Shown in pieces: positions 39,629 through 48,556 of a stretch of DNA of 64,000 nt. This DNA is from Paraglaciecola sp. 20A4 (lineage in GTDB: Bacteria > Pseudomonadota > Gammaproteobacteria > Enterobacterales > Alteromonadaceae): contig NZ_WTPY01000003.1 of NCBI RefSeq assembly GCF_011378905.1, forward strand, positions 62,001 to 126,000. The letters are read 5' to 3'. Both the position numbers and the translations under genes were made by a program. The notes beneath the pieces were generated by a model. It saw nothing but the letters and a program-made list of their open reading frames with translations, was not told the origin of the DNA and ran no database searches. Position 1 is the first letter of the stretch; every line of letters starts with the position of its first letter.

Positions 39629-39931
39629 ATGTTAGGCTACAACGACAAACGTAATTTTTTTCGTATGATGGTAAATTCAGCATGCGAAATAGTGGTAAAC
39701 GACGATGAGTCGAGTCGCACATTACCAGCTGTATGCAAGGATATTAGCGCAACTGGTATGTCATTCGAAGTAGACGAACACTCGGTAGAAATTGGCACTA
39801 TGGTCGATGTATATATTGAATCAACCAACAGCCAAATACCTTCTTTATCTGCTAAAGCTCGTGTAGTTCGTTCTGAATGTAGCGAAGACAAAACCTGTGT
39901 TATTGGTGTTGAAATTACAGAAATGAATTAA
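39629..39931 (+). CDS. PilZ domain protein (cyclic-di-GMP receptor)
   Basis: A 100-residue stand-alone PilZ domain. The two binding motifs are present: KRNFFR near the N-terminus (RxxxR) and CKDISATGMSFEV (D/NxSxxG, about residues 37-42). It should bind cyclic-di-GMP and act on an unknown partner. AGGACGGAA precedes the ATG. It is about 110 bases after hrpA and convergent with rlmI; no motility or polysaccharide gene is adjacent. Confidence 0.88.
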   Translation: MLGYNDKRNFFRMMVNSACEIVVNDDESSRTLPAVCKDISATGMSFEVDEHSVEIGTMVDVYIESTNSQIPSLSAKARVVRSECSEDKTCVIGVEITEMN

Positions 39932-40019
39932 CGGTTGGTTGACTGTCTAGTCTATTTTACGGTATCGATATTTCGCGGTGTAAAGAACTTTATCCATTCC
40001 ACCGCGAGAGTAAAGTTGG

Positions 40020-41207
40020 TTATAAAACCTTACAGACTAAGCCCTTCAAGTAGAAGCCTTCTGGGTAGTTGGTAGACACTGGGTGATCGGGAGCTTGAGA
40101 CAGCCGCTGTAAAATTTGTACCTCTCGACCGGCATCCAGTGCGGCATCGGCTACGACTTTCTGAAATAGGTCAAACGGCATCAAGCCAGAACAACTAAAT
40201 GTGACGAGGATCCCGCCTGGTTGCATAATTTGCATAGCCAGCATATTGATATCCTTGTAACCCCGGCAAGCACGATTTAATGACGCTTTTGAGTCTACGA
40301 ATTTGGGTGGATCGAGAATTATCTGTGAGAAATGACGCTCTTGCGCCTTATAATCACGTAGTGCTTGAAACACATCTTGATTACTAAACTCGCACTTATT
40401 AGTATCTAATCCGTTGATTTCGACATTACGTTTAGCGGTTTTCAACGCTAAATCAGATACATCTAAACTCGTTACACTACGCGCGCCTGCGGCTAAAGCA
40501 TAACTACCAAACGTTCCTGTATAGCAGAAGCAATTTAGCACATCACGATCTTTAGCATATTGCGCGGCAATAGCACGATTGTCTCGCTGGTCTAAGTAAA
40601 AACCTGTTTTGTGACCCAGCTTCACATTGACGATGATTTTCACACCATTTTCTTCAATCACAACTTCTTCAGGAATTTCACCGGCCAATACTTGAGCTAC
40701 CTCTTCAAGACCCTCTTTTTTGCGCACGGCAACATCACTTCGTTCATAAATGACATGTTGCGGAAATTGTGACTTGAGTGCCCATACTATTTTCTCGCGG
40801 TGTTTATCAGCGCCCGCAGACAGGAGTTGGCAAACGATAATATTATTATATATATCAATGGTGACACCAGGCAAACCATCTGACTCAGCAGCGATTAAAC
40901 GATAACCGGTAAGCCCATGACGTTGTATCAATTCTTCTCTAGATAATTGCGCTCGTGCAATACGACGTTGAAAAAATCCATTATCGATACTTTCATTTTG
41001 CTCAAACGTCCATATTCTAACTTGTATCTGGGAATGAGGAGAGAAAGCACCTCTTCCTAACCAAACGTCTTCATGACTATAAACATCGACGGTATCGCCA
41101 AGGTTTAACCGTCCTTTGGTACTTTCAATAGCACTTGCAAAAATCCAAGGATGACGACGAAGTAGCGATTTTTCTCGACCAGGGTGTAATGTAACGCGTG
41201 ATGACAT
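40020..41207 (-). CDS. rlmI: 23S rRNA m5C1962 methyltransferase
   Basis: SAM-dependent methyltransferase of the RlmI/YccW family. From the ATG at 41207 it is 395 residues and begins [21 protein letters not shown], the same PUA-domain start as the E. coli enzyme. A longer frame to 41309 would overlap the divergent oxidoreductase gene and is not conserved. Other motifs: [13 protein letters not shown], the SAM motif [16 protein letters not shown] (about residue 224), [11 protein letters not shown] (catalytic-loop region, about 308), and [15 protein letters not shown] with the catalytic Cys. It ends [15 protein letters not shown], again as in E. coli. Confidence 0.95.
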   Translation of the reverse strand: MSSRVTLHPGREKSLLRRHPWIFASAIESTKGRLNLGDTVDVYSHEDVWLGRGAFSPHSQIQVRIWTFEQNESIDNGFFQRRIARAQLSREELIQRHGLTGYRLIAAESDGLPGVTIDIYNNIIVCQLLSAGADKHREKIVWALKSQFPQHVIYERSDVAVRKKEGLEEVAQVLAGEIPEEVVIEENGVKIIVNVKLGHKTGFYLDQRDNRAIAAQYAKDRDVLNCFCYTGTFGSYALAAGARSVTSLDVSDLALKTAKRNVEINGLDTNKCEFSNQDVFQALRDYKAQERHFSQIILDPPKFVDSKASLNRACRGYKDINMLAMQIMQPGGILVTFSCSGLMPFDLFQKVVADAALDAGREVQILQRLSQAPDHPVSTNYPEGFYLKGLVCKVL

Positions 41208-41307
41208 AGTGTAGTGATTTCCAACATACAGAATTAAATAGGCGAGCGTGTGGTAAATATTCCTTCTCGCGAGCATCAAACTGAACAAGAAATTCAACGG
41301 AGAATTC

Positions 41308-42297
41308 ATGCAATTTATTGACTATCAAGAAGGTACAGCAACTGACACGCTTTTTATTAATGATACAACAAAACCCGTTCTCAATCATGGGCAAGTATTA
41401 GTTAAGGTGCATAGTTTCGGCATAAATCGAGCTGATACACTACAACGCCAAGGCAAATACCCTGCACCTAGAGGAGAAAGCCCTATATTAGGTTTGGAAG
41501 TGTCAGGGGAAGTTGTTCAACTTGGACCAGATGAAAGCGACAATCAAAGCCCTTGGAAAATAGGTGATGAGGTTTTCGCTCTTGTTGCTGGAGGTGGCTA
41601 TGCTGAATATGTAGCGGTCAATGCGTCACATCTTATGGCTAAACCCAAGAGTGTTGATATGTCCAGCGCAGCAGGAATAGCAGAGGTGTTTTTGACTGCT
41701 TATCAGAGTCTATTTCTGGTTGGTGACTTAAAACCTGAACAACGGGTTTTGATACATGCGGGAGCAAGTGCCGTTGGTCTAGCAGCAATTCAGTTGGCTA
41801 AGGCTCGAGGCTGTCATGTTAGCGTAACGGCATCCACTGAGAAAAAATTATCCATGTGTGAAAAGTATGGTGCGGACCGATTAATTAACTATAAGACTCA
41901 GAACTTCGCTGAATGTTTCGAACAGGGTGGGGTTGATGTCATTATCGATTTTGTCGGTGGGGATTATATCAATCGTAACCTCCGTATCTTGAATACAGAC
42001 GGCACGATTGTCTATCTTGCTATGCTAGCGGGTCGATTCGGCGATAAGCTTGATATGGCTCTTATGTTGGCAAAGCGAGCAACAATTACTGGATCAACAC
42101 TACGCAGTCGGAGTGATGAATACAAAACGGCATTAATCGAAGCCTTTTCTAAGGATTTTCTGGCAGAATTTGAAAGTGGCGCGCTACGCCCTGTAATTGA
42201 CACTCAATATGGTATTAAAGATATCGCTATTACCCATCAGCGCCTTGAGCAAAATGACAGTATGGGCAAATTAGTCGTATCTTGGTCAAGCCATTAA
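41308..42297 (+). CDS. NAD(P)H:quinone oxidoreductase (zinc-free MDR, PIG3/zeta-crystallin group)
   Basis: A 329-residue medium-chain reductase without the zinc ligands of alcohol dehydrogenases. [21 protein letters not shown] and [12 protein letters not shown] are typical of the quinone-oxidoreductase group, and [23 protein letters not shown] is the NADPH-binding motif (about residues 148-170). It probably reduces quinones by one or two electrons; closest in feel to the PIG3/TP53I3 branch. A GGAG ribosome-binding site precedes the ATG. It is divergent from rlmI with about 100 bases between starts. Confidence 0.85.
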   Translation: MQFIDYQEGTATDTLFINDTTKPVLNHGQVLVKVHSFGINRADTLQRQGKYPAPRGESPILGLEVSGEVVQLGPDESDNQSPWKIGDEVFALVAGGGYAEYVAVNASHLMAKPKSVDMSSAAGIAEVFLTAYQSLFLVGDLKPEQRVLIHAGASAVGLAAIQLAKARGCHVSVTASTEKKLSMCEKYGADRLINYKTQNFAECFEQGGVDVIIDFVGGDYINRNLRILNTDGTIVYLAMLAGRFGDKLDMALMLAKRATITGSTLRSRSDEYKTALIEAFSKDFLAEFESGALRPVIDTQYGIKDIAITHQRLEQNDSMGKLVVSWSSH

Positions 42298-42333
42298 AAG
42301 CGAAGGTAATGTCGTAAGCCAATGTAAGCTTAG

Positions 42334-42357
42334 GTAGGGGGGGAATATTCCCCCTAC
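42334..42357. terminator. G/C-run hairpin between qor-like gene and EF-hand gene
   Basis: GTAG followed by seven G, AATATT, then five C and TAC form a stable stem between convergent genes. There is no T run; a bidirectional transcription end is likely but not certain. Confidence 0.5.
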
Positions 42358-42372
42358 ATCATCATATGTTGT

Positions 42373-42591
42373 TTAATGCTGTTGTAGAACGCTAAATTCC
42401 TGCTTTGATACGAAACCATCTTTGTTGTTATCCAAATCAGTAAAAATGGCTGTTAACGTTGTATCAATTTTTACTTCTTGCACGCTGAGCATATTATCTT
42501 CGTTTACATCAAGGGCAGTAAAAATGTCAGTGGTAGCAAAAGCACTGGTTGATGACATAAAGAGTAAACCTAGCATTATTATTTTTTTCAT
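42373..42591 (-). CDS. Small secreted EF-hand protein (copy 1)
   Basis: A 72-residue protein with a signal peptide (MKKIIMLGLLFMSSTSAFA) and two canonical EF-hand loops in the mature part: DVNEDNMLSVQE and DNNKDGFVSKQE, each with acidic or Asn residues at loop positions 1, 3, 5 and a Glu at 12. It should bind calcium in the periplasm or outside the cell. It is a paralogue of the next gene upstream, 68 bases away. Family role is unknown; similar minimal EF-hand proteins are scattered in marine gammaproteobacteria. Confidence 0.8.
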   Translation of the reverse strand: MKKIIMLGLLFMSSTSAFATTDIFTALDVNEDNMLSVQEVKIDTTLTAIFTDLDNNKDGFVSKQEFSVLQQH

Positions 42592-42659
42592 ATTTTCTCC
42601 TAGTTTATAAATGAAACAAGAGTGACTTTTTAGACGTTAATACTATTTAAACCTATAGC

Positions 42660-42866
42660 TTAATTTTCAAGCTCATCGGCTGATAAATAACCGTCTTTGT
42701 TAACGTCTAACTCTGCAAATACTGAGGATAACGCAGCATCAGCTGATGCTTCCTCTACGCTGATGCGGCCATCGTTATCACCGTCCAACGCGTCTATTAT
42801 GTCTTCTTGTGCAAAGACAGAGCCTGAAGCGAAACACAGGAAAGTAATCGCAATTAAATTTTTCAT
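42660..42866 (-). CDS. Small secreted EF-hand protein (copy 2)
   Basis: A 68-residue protein with a signal peptide (MKNLIAITFLCFASGSVFA) and two EF-hand loops, DGDNDGRISVEE and DVNKDGYLSADE, both with the full set of calcium ligands at positions 1, 3, 5, 9 and 12. Layout and spacing match the downstream copy, so the pair arose by tandem duplication. TCGAGGATT lies upstream of the ATG. The mature protein is very acidic (about 48 residues), hardly more than two calcium sites. Confidence 0.82.
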   Translation of the reverse strand: MKNLIAITFLCFASGSVFAQEDIIDALDGDNDGRISVEEASADAALSSVFAELDVNKDGYLSADELEN

Positions 42867-43334
42867 GGTATCGAATCCTCGTGGCTAATTAGCTTAGCTA
42901 AGTTGTCGAGATTGTGCCTACATTTGTAATCTGTACTTTCCATGCAAACACAAGGTTTTTTACGAGCGATATTGCTCAAATATTCATATCTAGCGGAACT
43001 ACATAAATGAAACGACTGAGGTTATGAATATGAAATCAGTTACTACATGTACCGTGCCAATAAAATATAAGTAAATATAATCAGTGGTTTACGATTTTTG
43101 CATAGTCAAAAGAGTGAAATTCAGAGGAACGTAGAAGGTATTGGTAAGTATACAGTTACACTTTATGTAGCTGTTTTAATATTACTATATAAATCAATGT
43201 TTTAAAGAGAAGCAAATTCGTTACGCGTAGCGAAAAAGTGACAAAGTGACAAAGTGACAAAGTGATAAATGTAGACTAATTATTTACGCTATATTCACAG
43301 TGACACTTTCAATGACGCTATATATTGTTATTTT
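42867..43334. other. AT-rich intergenic region with an 8-base tandem repeat
   Basis: 468 bases without a gene, between the start of EF-hand copy 2 and the end of the GH13_18 gene. It is AT-rich. A short tandem array occurs at 43235-43266: three copies of AAAGTGAC and a fourth reading AAAGTGAT. Nothing else is recognisable. Confidence 0.6.
43235..43266. repeat. Tandem 8-mer repeat (AAAGTGAC, four units)
   Basis: Four head-to-tail 8-base units, the last with one change (AAAGTGAT). Such arrays vary in copy number by slippage. It lies 69 bases after the stop of the minus-strand GH13_18 gene and about 370 bases upstream of the EF-hand gene. Confidence 0.85.
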
Positions 43335-45095
43335 TTAATTCTTAGGTAAATTGCTGATCCACATGGACTGGTAAGGCGCTAGTTCAACAGTATGGTCAGC
43401 AGCGTAAATAGGTTGTTTGGTAAGCAGATCAAGCCATTCATCTGTACCCACTAAATTAATGTCGCTTAAGTGAATTTCCTGAGGTTCGTCACTAATATTA
43501 TTTAAACAAAATATACTTTGACGCCGATCGATACTTTGTCGCCAAAAGCCAAATACTTGCGTTCCCAATTGTAATGTGAACTGCGTAGCATTAGGGTGAA
43601 ATGCGACTTGTTGGCGGCGTATAGTTAATAAGTCTCCCATAGCATTTAACACTTTATGATGTTGACTAAATGTTGATGCGAGTTGTTTTTGCAACTCATC
43701 GTATTGCCATTTGTGGCGGTTAATTGCCCTGTTATGACTGGTGTTTTTTACCCGCTCGTAATCGTTGCCTGTCGCCAGCAAACTATGAATATAGATCCCA
43801 GGGATCCCTTCAAGCGCTAGCATAATTGCATGAGCACACATGAATCGCTGAAATCCCCATTTGTCTGGGCCCTTTACGGTGCCCTGTAACGCGTCATATA
43901 AAGCAATGTTAATTTCATACGCCTTTTGCTGACCATTTTCAGAAGCACGCCACGAAATCCTACCACCGAAAGTTTGCATGGTATTTACCAATACCGTTAG
44001 CTCTTCGTCTTCTAGCAGACCCTCCGCTGGGCGAAGTCCGATGCCATCGTGGGAAGCAATAAAGTTAAAATAAGTGGTACCGTTTTGCGCAGGGGGCATG
44101 CTCATTAACCATGACTTAAGGTAATGGCAGTCCCCCGTAATTAAAGTATTAACCAGCAAAGGCGGTAATGAAAAATTGTAAATTGCATGAGCTTCGTTGG
44201 CATTACCCAAGTAAGCCAAATTTTCTCGATTAGGAATATTGGTTTCAGTGATGATAATAACATCAGGTTGGGCATACTCAATTAAGGTTCGTAGCAACCT
44301 AACGACCTCGTGGGTCTGTTCTAAATTAATGCAACTGGTACCTACTTTCTTCCACAGAAAAGCTACCGCATCCAGTCTAAATAAGCGCACACCATTGTCC
44401 AAGTACTGCCTGATAATTGACACAAAAGCTTGCAGTACCTTTGGATTACGAAAATCAAAATCAACCTGATCGTGGCTAAATGTACACCAAACATGTTCTA
44501 TACCTTTGGCCGTTTCCGTTTCACGCAGTAAAGGTGAAGTACGCGGGCGTACCACATTTGAAAGGTCGTCTTCTGGGTTTGCAGTATGAAAGAAATCGCT
44601 TCCCACACCTTCACCTTTTATAAAATTATCAAACCAAGCACTTCTGGACGAACAGTGATTAATAACCACATCTGACATAAGTCTAAAATCTTTTGCAATA
44701 AACTGGATGTCGGTCCAATCTCCAAGTGATTCATTCACGCTGGAATAATCGATGACTGCGAACCCATCGTCAGAGCTATAAGGGAAGAATGGTAAAATAT
44801 GCACACTGTTAATATGTTGAGTGCAACTTTGCTTTAAAAATTTATGCAAGGTTTTTAAGGGTTTAACACCTTCTTCTTCAATAGAATCGCCGTACGTAAT
44901 CAAAACGGCGTCTTGTTGGGTCCAATTGTTATGGTGACGCAGAGGGCGCGTAATATCTTTATCTTCACTAAACTCCATTGTCGTTAAGAGGTCACGAGCG
45001 ATCTCCTGATAACTTTGTGACAACTCCACCTCATTATAAATGACGGCTAGATGATGTTCGACTAACTCAGTTAGCTCTTTATAAATACTTTGCAT
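43335..45095 (-). CDS. GH13_18 phosphorylase, probably glucosylglycerate phosphorylase
   Basis: A 586-residue member of the sucrose-phosphorylase subfamily of GH13. Catalytic regions: [16 protein letters not shown] with the nucleophile Asp, [13 protein letters not shown] with the acid/base Glu, and [13 protein letters not shown] with the stabilising Asp. Subfamily members phosphorolyse sucrose, sucrose-6-phosphate, glucosylglycerol or glucosylglycerate to glucose-1-phosphate. The three upstream genes encode synthesis of a glycosylglycerate and a glycerate kinase, so glucosylglycerate is the most likely substrate, releasing glucose-1-phosphate and glycerate. It is the last gene of the unit, 28 bases after the synthase gene. 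The enzyme name rests on context; the subfamily assignment is firm. Confidence 0.8.
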   Translation of the reverse strand: MQSIYKELTELVEHHLAVIYNEVELSQSYQEIARDLLTTMEFSEDKDITRPLRHHNNWTQQDAVLITYGDSIEEEGVKPLKTLHKFLKQSCTQHINSVHILPFFPYSSDDGFAVIDYSSVNESLGDWTDIQFIAKDFRLMSDVVINHCSSRSAWFDNFIKGEGVGSDFFHTANPEDDLSNVVRPRTSPLLRETETAKGIEHVWCTFSHDQVDFDFRNPKVLQAFVSIIRQYLDNGVRLFRLDAVAFLWKKVGTSCINLEQTHEVVRLLRTLIEYAQPDVIIITETNIPNRENLAYLGNANEAHAIYNFSLPPLLVNTLITGDCHYLKSWLMSMPPAQNGTTYFNFIASHDGIGLRPAEGLLEDEELTVLVNTMQTFGGRISWRASENGQQKAYEINIALYDALQGTVKGPDKWGFQRFMCAHAIMLALEGIPGIYIHSLLATGNDYERVKNTSHNRAINRHKWQYDELQKQLASTFSQHHKVLNAMGDLLTIRRQQVAFHPNATQFTLQLGTQVFGFWRQSIDRRQSIFCLNNISDEPQEIHLSDINLVGTDEWLDLLTKQPIYAADHTVELAPYQSMWISNLPKN

Positions 45096-45123
45096 TGCTT
45101 CACCATTAATTGTATTTGTTACT

Positions 45124-46353
45124 TTATAGGGCGTTTTTACACTCTGTATAATCCTGCTCGACGGCGTCTTTTAGTCTTTCCAGTACATTTGGCATTGCAC
45201 TGATAACTCGGTTCCAACTAGGTATGAATGGGGTCTCCATTGGATTATCTAAAAAGCTTTCACCCGCCTTCATAATATTCTCCGCAAACAATTCCACGGC
45301 CTTTTCTTCACTATGTATATCAAGTGATAAGCCATTCATGATTGCGTCGTTGTGGTAGGTTTCAACGAAGTCCAACGCTATGCGATAATAAGTCGCTTTT
45401 ATTGAACGAAAGGTCTCGGTATTGAACGTTTCACCTTGAGTTGCTAGCTTTCTAAACATGGCTTTAGTGATATCAATAGACATCTTTGACAGGCCGCCTG
45501 CATCGTTGTCAGCAGATAAATCTTGATGCTTGTGATCGTAGGTTTTCGCTATATCCGCTTGGCATAATCGATTATTTGAATAATTTCGCTGCATTTCAGA
45601 TAGCACACCGATTTCAAGACCCCAGTCACTTGGAATGCGAATATCACTTAATACATCGCGTCTAAACGAAAACTCGCCCGCTAAGGGATAGCGGAAACTG
45701 TCCATAAATTCTAAATACTCGGTGTTACCGATCACACGTTTGAGTGCTCGTAACATCGGGGTAACGAGCAACCGAGACACACGACCGTTAATTTTGCCAT
45801 TAGCAACGCGAGCGTAATACCCCTTGCAAAATTCATAGTTAAATTGAGGGTTAGCGACCGGGTATATTAATCGCGCCAGTAAACTACGGTCGTAGGTAAG
45901 AATGTCGCAATCGTGAAGGGCGACCGACTCAGCGGTACCTGTGGCAAGAATGTAACCCATGCAATACCAAACGTTACGTCCTTTACCGAGCTCTTTAGGT
46001 GCGAGGCCCAGATCTGCCAACTCTTTATCCAGCGCCTTAAGGCGAGGTCCATCATTCCAAAGGATACGATGATTTTGTCCTAAATTTTCAAAAAAAGTAA
46101 TGGCATGTTTGTATTGTTCTTTGTCAGCGCGGTCTAGTCCGACAACCACTTGTGAAAGATAAGGTACTTTTGATATTTCAGAAACGATATGCGGAAGAGC
46201 CTCACCTTCAAGTTCAGAAAATAATGAAGGTAAGATTAGTGCCATAGGGCGTCGGCGAGCAAAGCTAACCAATTCTTTCTCTAAATCTTCCACCGGACGT
46301 TCCGAAAGATTATGTAACGTGGTGATAATACCGTTTTGATAAAAGTCGGCCAT
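45124..46353 (-). CDS. Glucosyl-3-phosphoglycerate synthase-like glycosyltransferase
   Basis: A 409-residue GT-A fold transferase of the GT81 (GpgS) type, expected to move glucose from a nucleotide sugar to 3-phosphoglycerate, giving glucosyl-3-phosphoglycerate. Visible are the N-terminal [13 protein letters not shown], the nucleotide-binding [12 protein letters not shown], the metal motif [10 protein letters not shown] (DxD form, about residue 147), and the acceptor-side [14 protein letters not shown] (about 220). The product would be dephosphorylated by the enzyme of the gene 49 bases upstream. A mannosyl analogue cannot be ruled out from sequence, but the neighbouring GH13_18 enzyme acts on glucosides. 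Soluble, cytoplasmic. Confidence 0.82.
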   Translation of the reverse strand: MADFYQNGIITTLHNLSERPVEDLEKELVSFARRRPMALILPSLFSELEGEALPHIVSEISKVPYLSQVVVGLDRADKEQYKHAITFFENLGQNHRILWNDGPRLKALDKELADLGLAPKELGKGRNVWYCMGYILATGTAESVALHDCDILTYDRSLLARLIYPVANPQFNYEFCKGYYARVANGKINGRVSRLLVTPMLRALKRVIGNTEYLEFMDSFRYPLAGEFSFRRDVLSDIRIPSDWGLEIGVLSEMQRNYSNNRLCQADIAKTYDHKHQDLSADNDAGGLSKMSIDITKAMFRKLATQGETFNTETFRSIKATYYRIALDFVETYHNDAIMNGLSLDIHSEEKAVELFAENIMKAGESFLDNPMETPFIPSWNRVISAMPNVLERLKDAVEQDYTECKNAL

Positions 46354-46402
46354 GATGATTCCCTTTATTTATAGGATAAAATTGATGAGTAAATCAATGA
46401 AA

Positions 46403-47227
46403 TTAACATTCACAGATTAAAATTTTTGATAAACATTCGCTCCAACCTGCTGGGCCATATAATGTACTGTCATATATACCTTTACTGCGTGATAGCGAAG
46501 GAAAGGAATGGCTTGGAGATTTCACGCGTACCGCGAGGTCACTTACGTTCAACATGGCAACATCGTTGTTACTGTCTCCTAATGCGATACTTAAGGTACC
46601 GGTATGTCCAAGTTCAGACTGATACGCTTCAACCAGCCACAACAGTGCTTTTCCCTTGTCGCAGGGGCCTGATACACCGAGAAATCGACCGCCTTGCAAT
46701 ACATTGGCCCCAAGTTGCTGCAACTTTGTGACGAATTGAGATTGGCGTTCAGGGGTACCAATCCATTTGACAGGCTCACTGTATAATCGAGTATTAGCCA
46801 ACTGAGCACTTTTCTCGTCAAGCCCGGTATGTTCGATAATCTGTTGGTTATTCATCGTCGAAAACTGCACGAACTCCCCTATAAATTCATCGTGTAGTTG
46901 TGCTAGCAATTCCAACCAGTGTGCTCGAGGGTTAGCGAATTTCTTCACCCAAAAACCCGATTCATCTAAACAGCCTTCGGGTTTAGTTGTAAACTCATAT
47001 TTGGGGATATATATCGCAGCGCCATTTTCAACTATAAATGGCCCGTTTAGTTGTAAGTTCGCCATTAATACCTCAAGTTCAGCTTTGGTCTTGCTCGTTG
47101 TGGGTATAACGGGGATATTTTTACTCTTTAATATATCCAGCATATTTAATGCAGGGCTGTAATCGTAGTTGTGATGGTCAAGTAGCGTACCATCCATATC
47201 AGTAAAAACTAGCGCTTGCCTAAGCAT
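46403..47227 (-). CDS. Glucosyl/mannosyl-3-phosphoglycerate phosphatase (HAD superfamily)
   Basis: A 274-residue HAD phosphatase of the mannosyl-3-phosphoglycerate phosphatase (YedP-like) family: VFTDMDGTLLDHHNY holds the nucleophile and general-acid Asp residues, IPTTSKTKAE is motif II, GRFLGVSGPCDKGKAL includes the motif III Lys, and ALGDSNNDVAML is motif IV. It should dephosphorylate glucosyl-3-phosphoglycerate to glucosylglycerate. The start at 47227 has AAGGA six bases upstream and overlaps the kinase stop by eight bases; an ATG two codons earlier leaves no room for a ribosome-binding site. The overlap shows translational coupling with the kinase. Confidence 0.85.
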   Translation of the reverse strand: MLRQALVFTDMDGTLLDHHNYDYSPALNMLDILKSKNIPVIPTTSKTKAELEVLMANLQLNGPFIVENGAAIYIPKYEFTTKPEGCLDESGFWVKKFANPRAHWLELLAQLHDEFIGEFVQFSTMNNQQIIEHTGLDEKSAQLANTRLYSEPVKWIGTPERQSQFVTKLQQLGANVLQGGRFLGVSGPCDKGKALLWLVEAYQSELGHTGTLSIALGDSNNDVAMLNVSDLAVRVKSPSHSFPSLSRSKGIYDSTLYGPAGWSECLSKILICEC

Positions 47228-48119
47228 AAACATTCCTTGCGTGTTGCGCGATGATTCTTCGATGGGCGTTTAAGGTAAATACCATATCGCATTTATTCTC
47301 AAGTGTTGCCAGCGCATGCTCTGTTAGGCGCTGATAGTATTGAATAAAGGATAAAACCTGTTGGTCGTTCATGATATTTACTTTGCTGTGTAGAGGATCG
47401 GCGCTAAGCGTTTTAGCAAGCTTGTGCTCTTGCTCTAAACGCCAGTTGTAGACACAGTCAAAAGAGGGGGCCTTCAACATGATCCAATAATCCATCAAAC
47501 TATAAAGCGGTGCGTAATTTTGTTGAAGCTGTAGGTTTACATATTTACGCCAAGCGCCGGTTTGATCACAATTTTTCTCTAGTGAGTTAATGGGCTCAGC
47601 CAGGTCATTCTCGTCTTGAGGCTCCACGCCCCAGCACCAACCTTCGAAAATCACCACGTCTACAGTTGTCGTTATTTTCTGCCACTGTTCGACTGGTTGG
47701 GGATTATCAGTGGCCTTGTTAAATCTTGGAATGGATATTGGGCTTTGTTGCTCACGTAGTTGCGCTAACACCTTTGCTGCTAGCGTCATATTATGGGTCC
47801 CTGGTACGCCGCGGGTTTTAAAAAGAGGATGAATCTCATCAGCAATTGCGCTGCGTTGAGATTGATCTAAGTAAAAATCATCCAGTGACATAACGACAAC
47901 ATTTAAATCATATTGTTCTGTAAGATACGCATTGAGAAAGTCTGACAGAGTCGACTTTCCTGACCCCTGACAACCATTGACGCCTAGGAAATAGGGCTTT
48001 AACGCACTATCTTGGTGCGTGGCGATATTATCTGCTAAAGGTATGTACCATTTTCTAGCATCGTGTAAAAATTCCTTACCTAACTGATGCTTATCAGCAA
48101 ATTCGGTCAACATAATCAC
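47220..48119 (-). CDS. Glycerate kinase (GLYK/YggC-like P-loop kinase)
   Basis: A 299-residue P-loop kinase with FLGVNGCQGSGKSTLSDFL (Walker A, about residues 50-60), VVMSLDDFYLDQSQR, and VVIFEGWCWGVEPQ, matching the family of plant/cyanobacterial glycerate 3-kinase and E. coli YggC. In this setting it would turn glycerate released by the phosphorylase back to 3-phosphoglycerate. The GTG at 48119 is chosen as start because AGGAG lies five bases upstream; the ATG two codons on is next best, and an ATG at 48203 has no support. It is the first gene of the minus-strand unit and divergent from the molybdenum cofactor locus. Confidence 0.82.
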   Translation of the reverse strand: MIMLTEFADKHQLGKEFLHDARKWYIPLADNIATHQDSALKPYFLGVNGCQGSGKSTLSDFLNAYLTEQYDLNVVVMSLDDFYLDQSQRSAIADEIHPLFKTRGVPGTHNMTLAAKVLAQLREQQSPISIPRFNKATDNPQPVEQWQKITTTVDVVIFEGWCWGVEPQDENDLAEPINSLEKNCDQTGAWRKYVNLQLQQNYAPLYSLMDYWIMLKAPSFDCVYNWRLEQEHKLAKTLSADPLHSKVNIMNDQQVLSFIQYYQRLTEHALATLENKCDMVFTLNAHRRIIAQHARNVYA

Positions 48120-48379
48120 GCTATCTCCTCTGTTATGCACCAATATTGTTGCTCTTTTATGAGCGTAATAATCTAGGATAACGATAATGTAATCAACATA
48201 CATGCCAACCGAATAGAAATGATTCGATTACTTGTAATTATACTTGAATATCTGGGTATTCATTGACGTAAAGATAATTTAATTGTAGGCATAAAAGTGT
48301 CAATTTATATTTGCTGACAACTAATCTCAGCGTTTCTGCCGCTTCTGGTAGCCTGCGAGATACAAAGTATGTTAAATAT

Positions 48380-48505
48380 ACGTTGTGGTTTAACTCCGAG
48401 CCTTCATACCTAACTCACAAGACAAGGTGTGCTGGCCGCAATAGGTATCCAATTAGGATTCACATTGCCAGGGTTGCGAGAGAAATCGGACAGCCTCCCC
48501 GTAAG
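48380..48505 (+). ncRNA. Molybdenum cofactor (Moco) riboswitch upstream of moaA
   Basis: The leader of moaA carries the blocks I associate with the Moco RNA motif of the E. coli moaA leader: ACTCCGAGCCTTC (48393-48405), GTGTGCTGGCCGC (48427-48439) and GGACAGCCTCCCC (48488-48500), in the right order and spacing. It is followed by a possible expression-platform hairpin, GTAAGTG / CGCTTAC (48501-48517), and then the moaA ribosome-binding site AAAGGTG. Binding of cofactor would lower moaA expression. An open frame runs through the element in the moaA phase, but its translation is not protein-like. Exact ends are approximate. Confidence 0.8.
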
Positions 48506-48556
48506 TGTTGCGCTTACTCAGCGCCGCGACTTCAATTTGGAAAGGTGTTAGTGAAT

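Noticed and set aside
41208-41309. N-terminal extension of RlmI
   Set aside because: It would overlap the divergent oxidoreductase start, and the protein aligns with E. coli RlmI from [13 protein letters not shown].
46426-46731. 101-codon plus-strand frame inside the phosphatase gene
   Set aside because: It is antisense to well-conserved HAD motifs and has no features of its own.
48311-48556. N-terminal extension of MoaA by about 80 residues
   Set aside because: The DNA matches the Moco riboswitch blocks and the translated extension does not resemble MoaA, which starts at MLQDKFGRRF.
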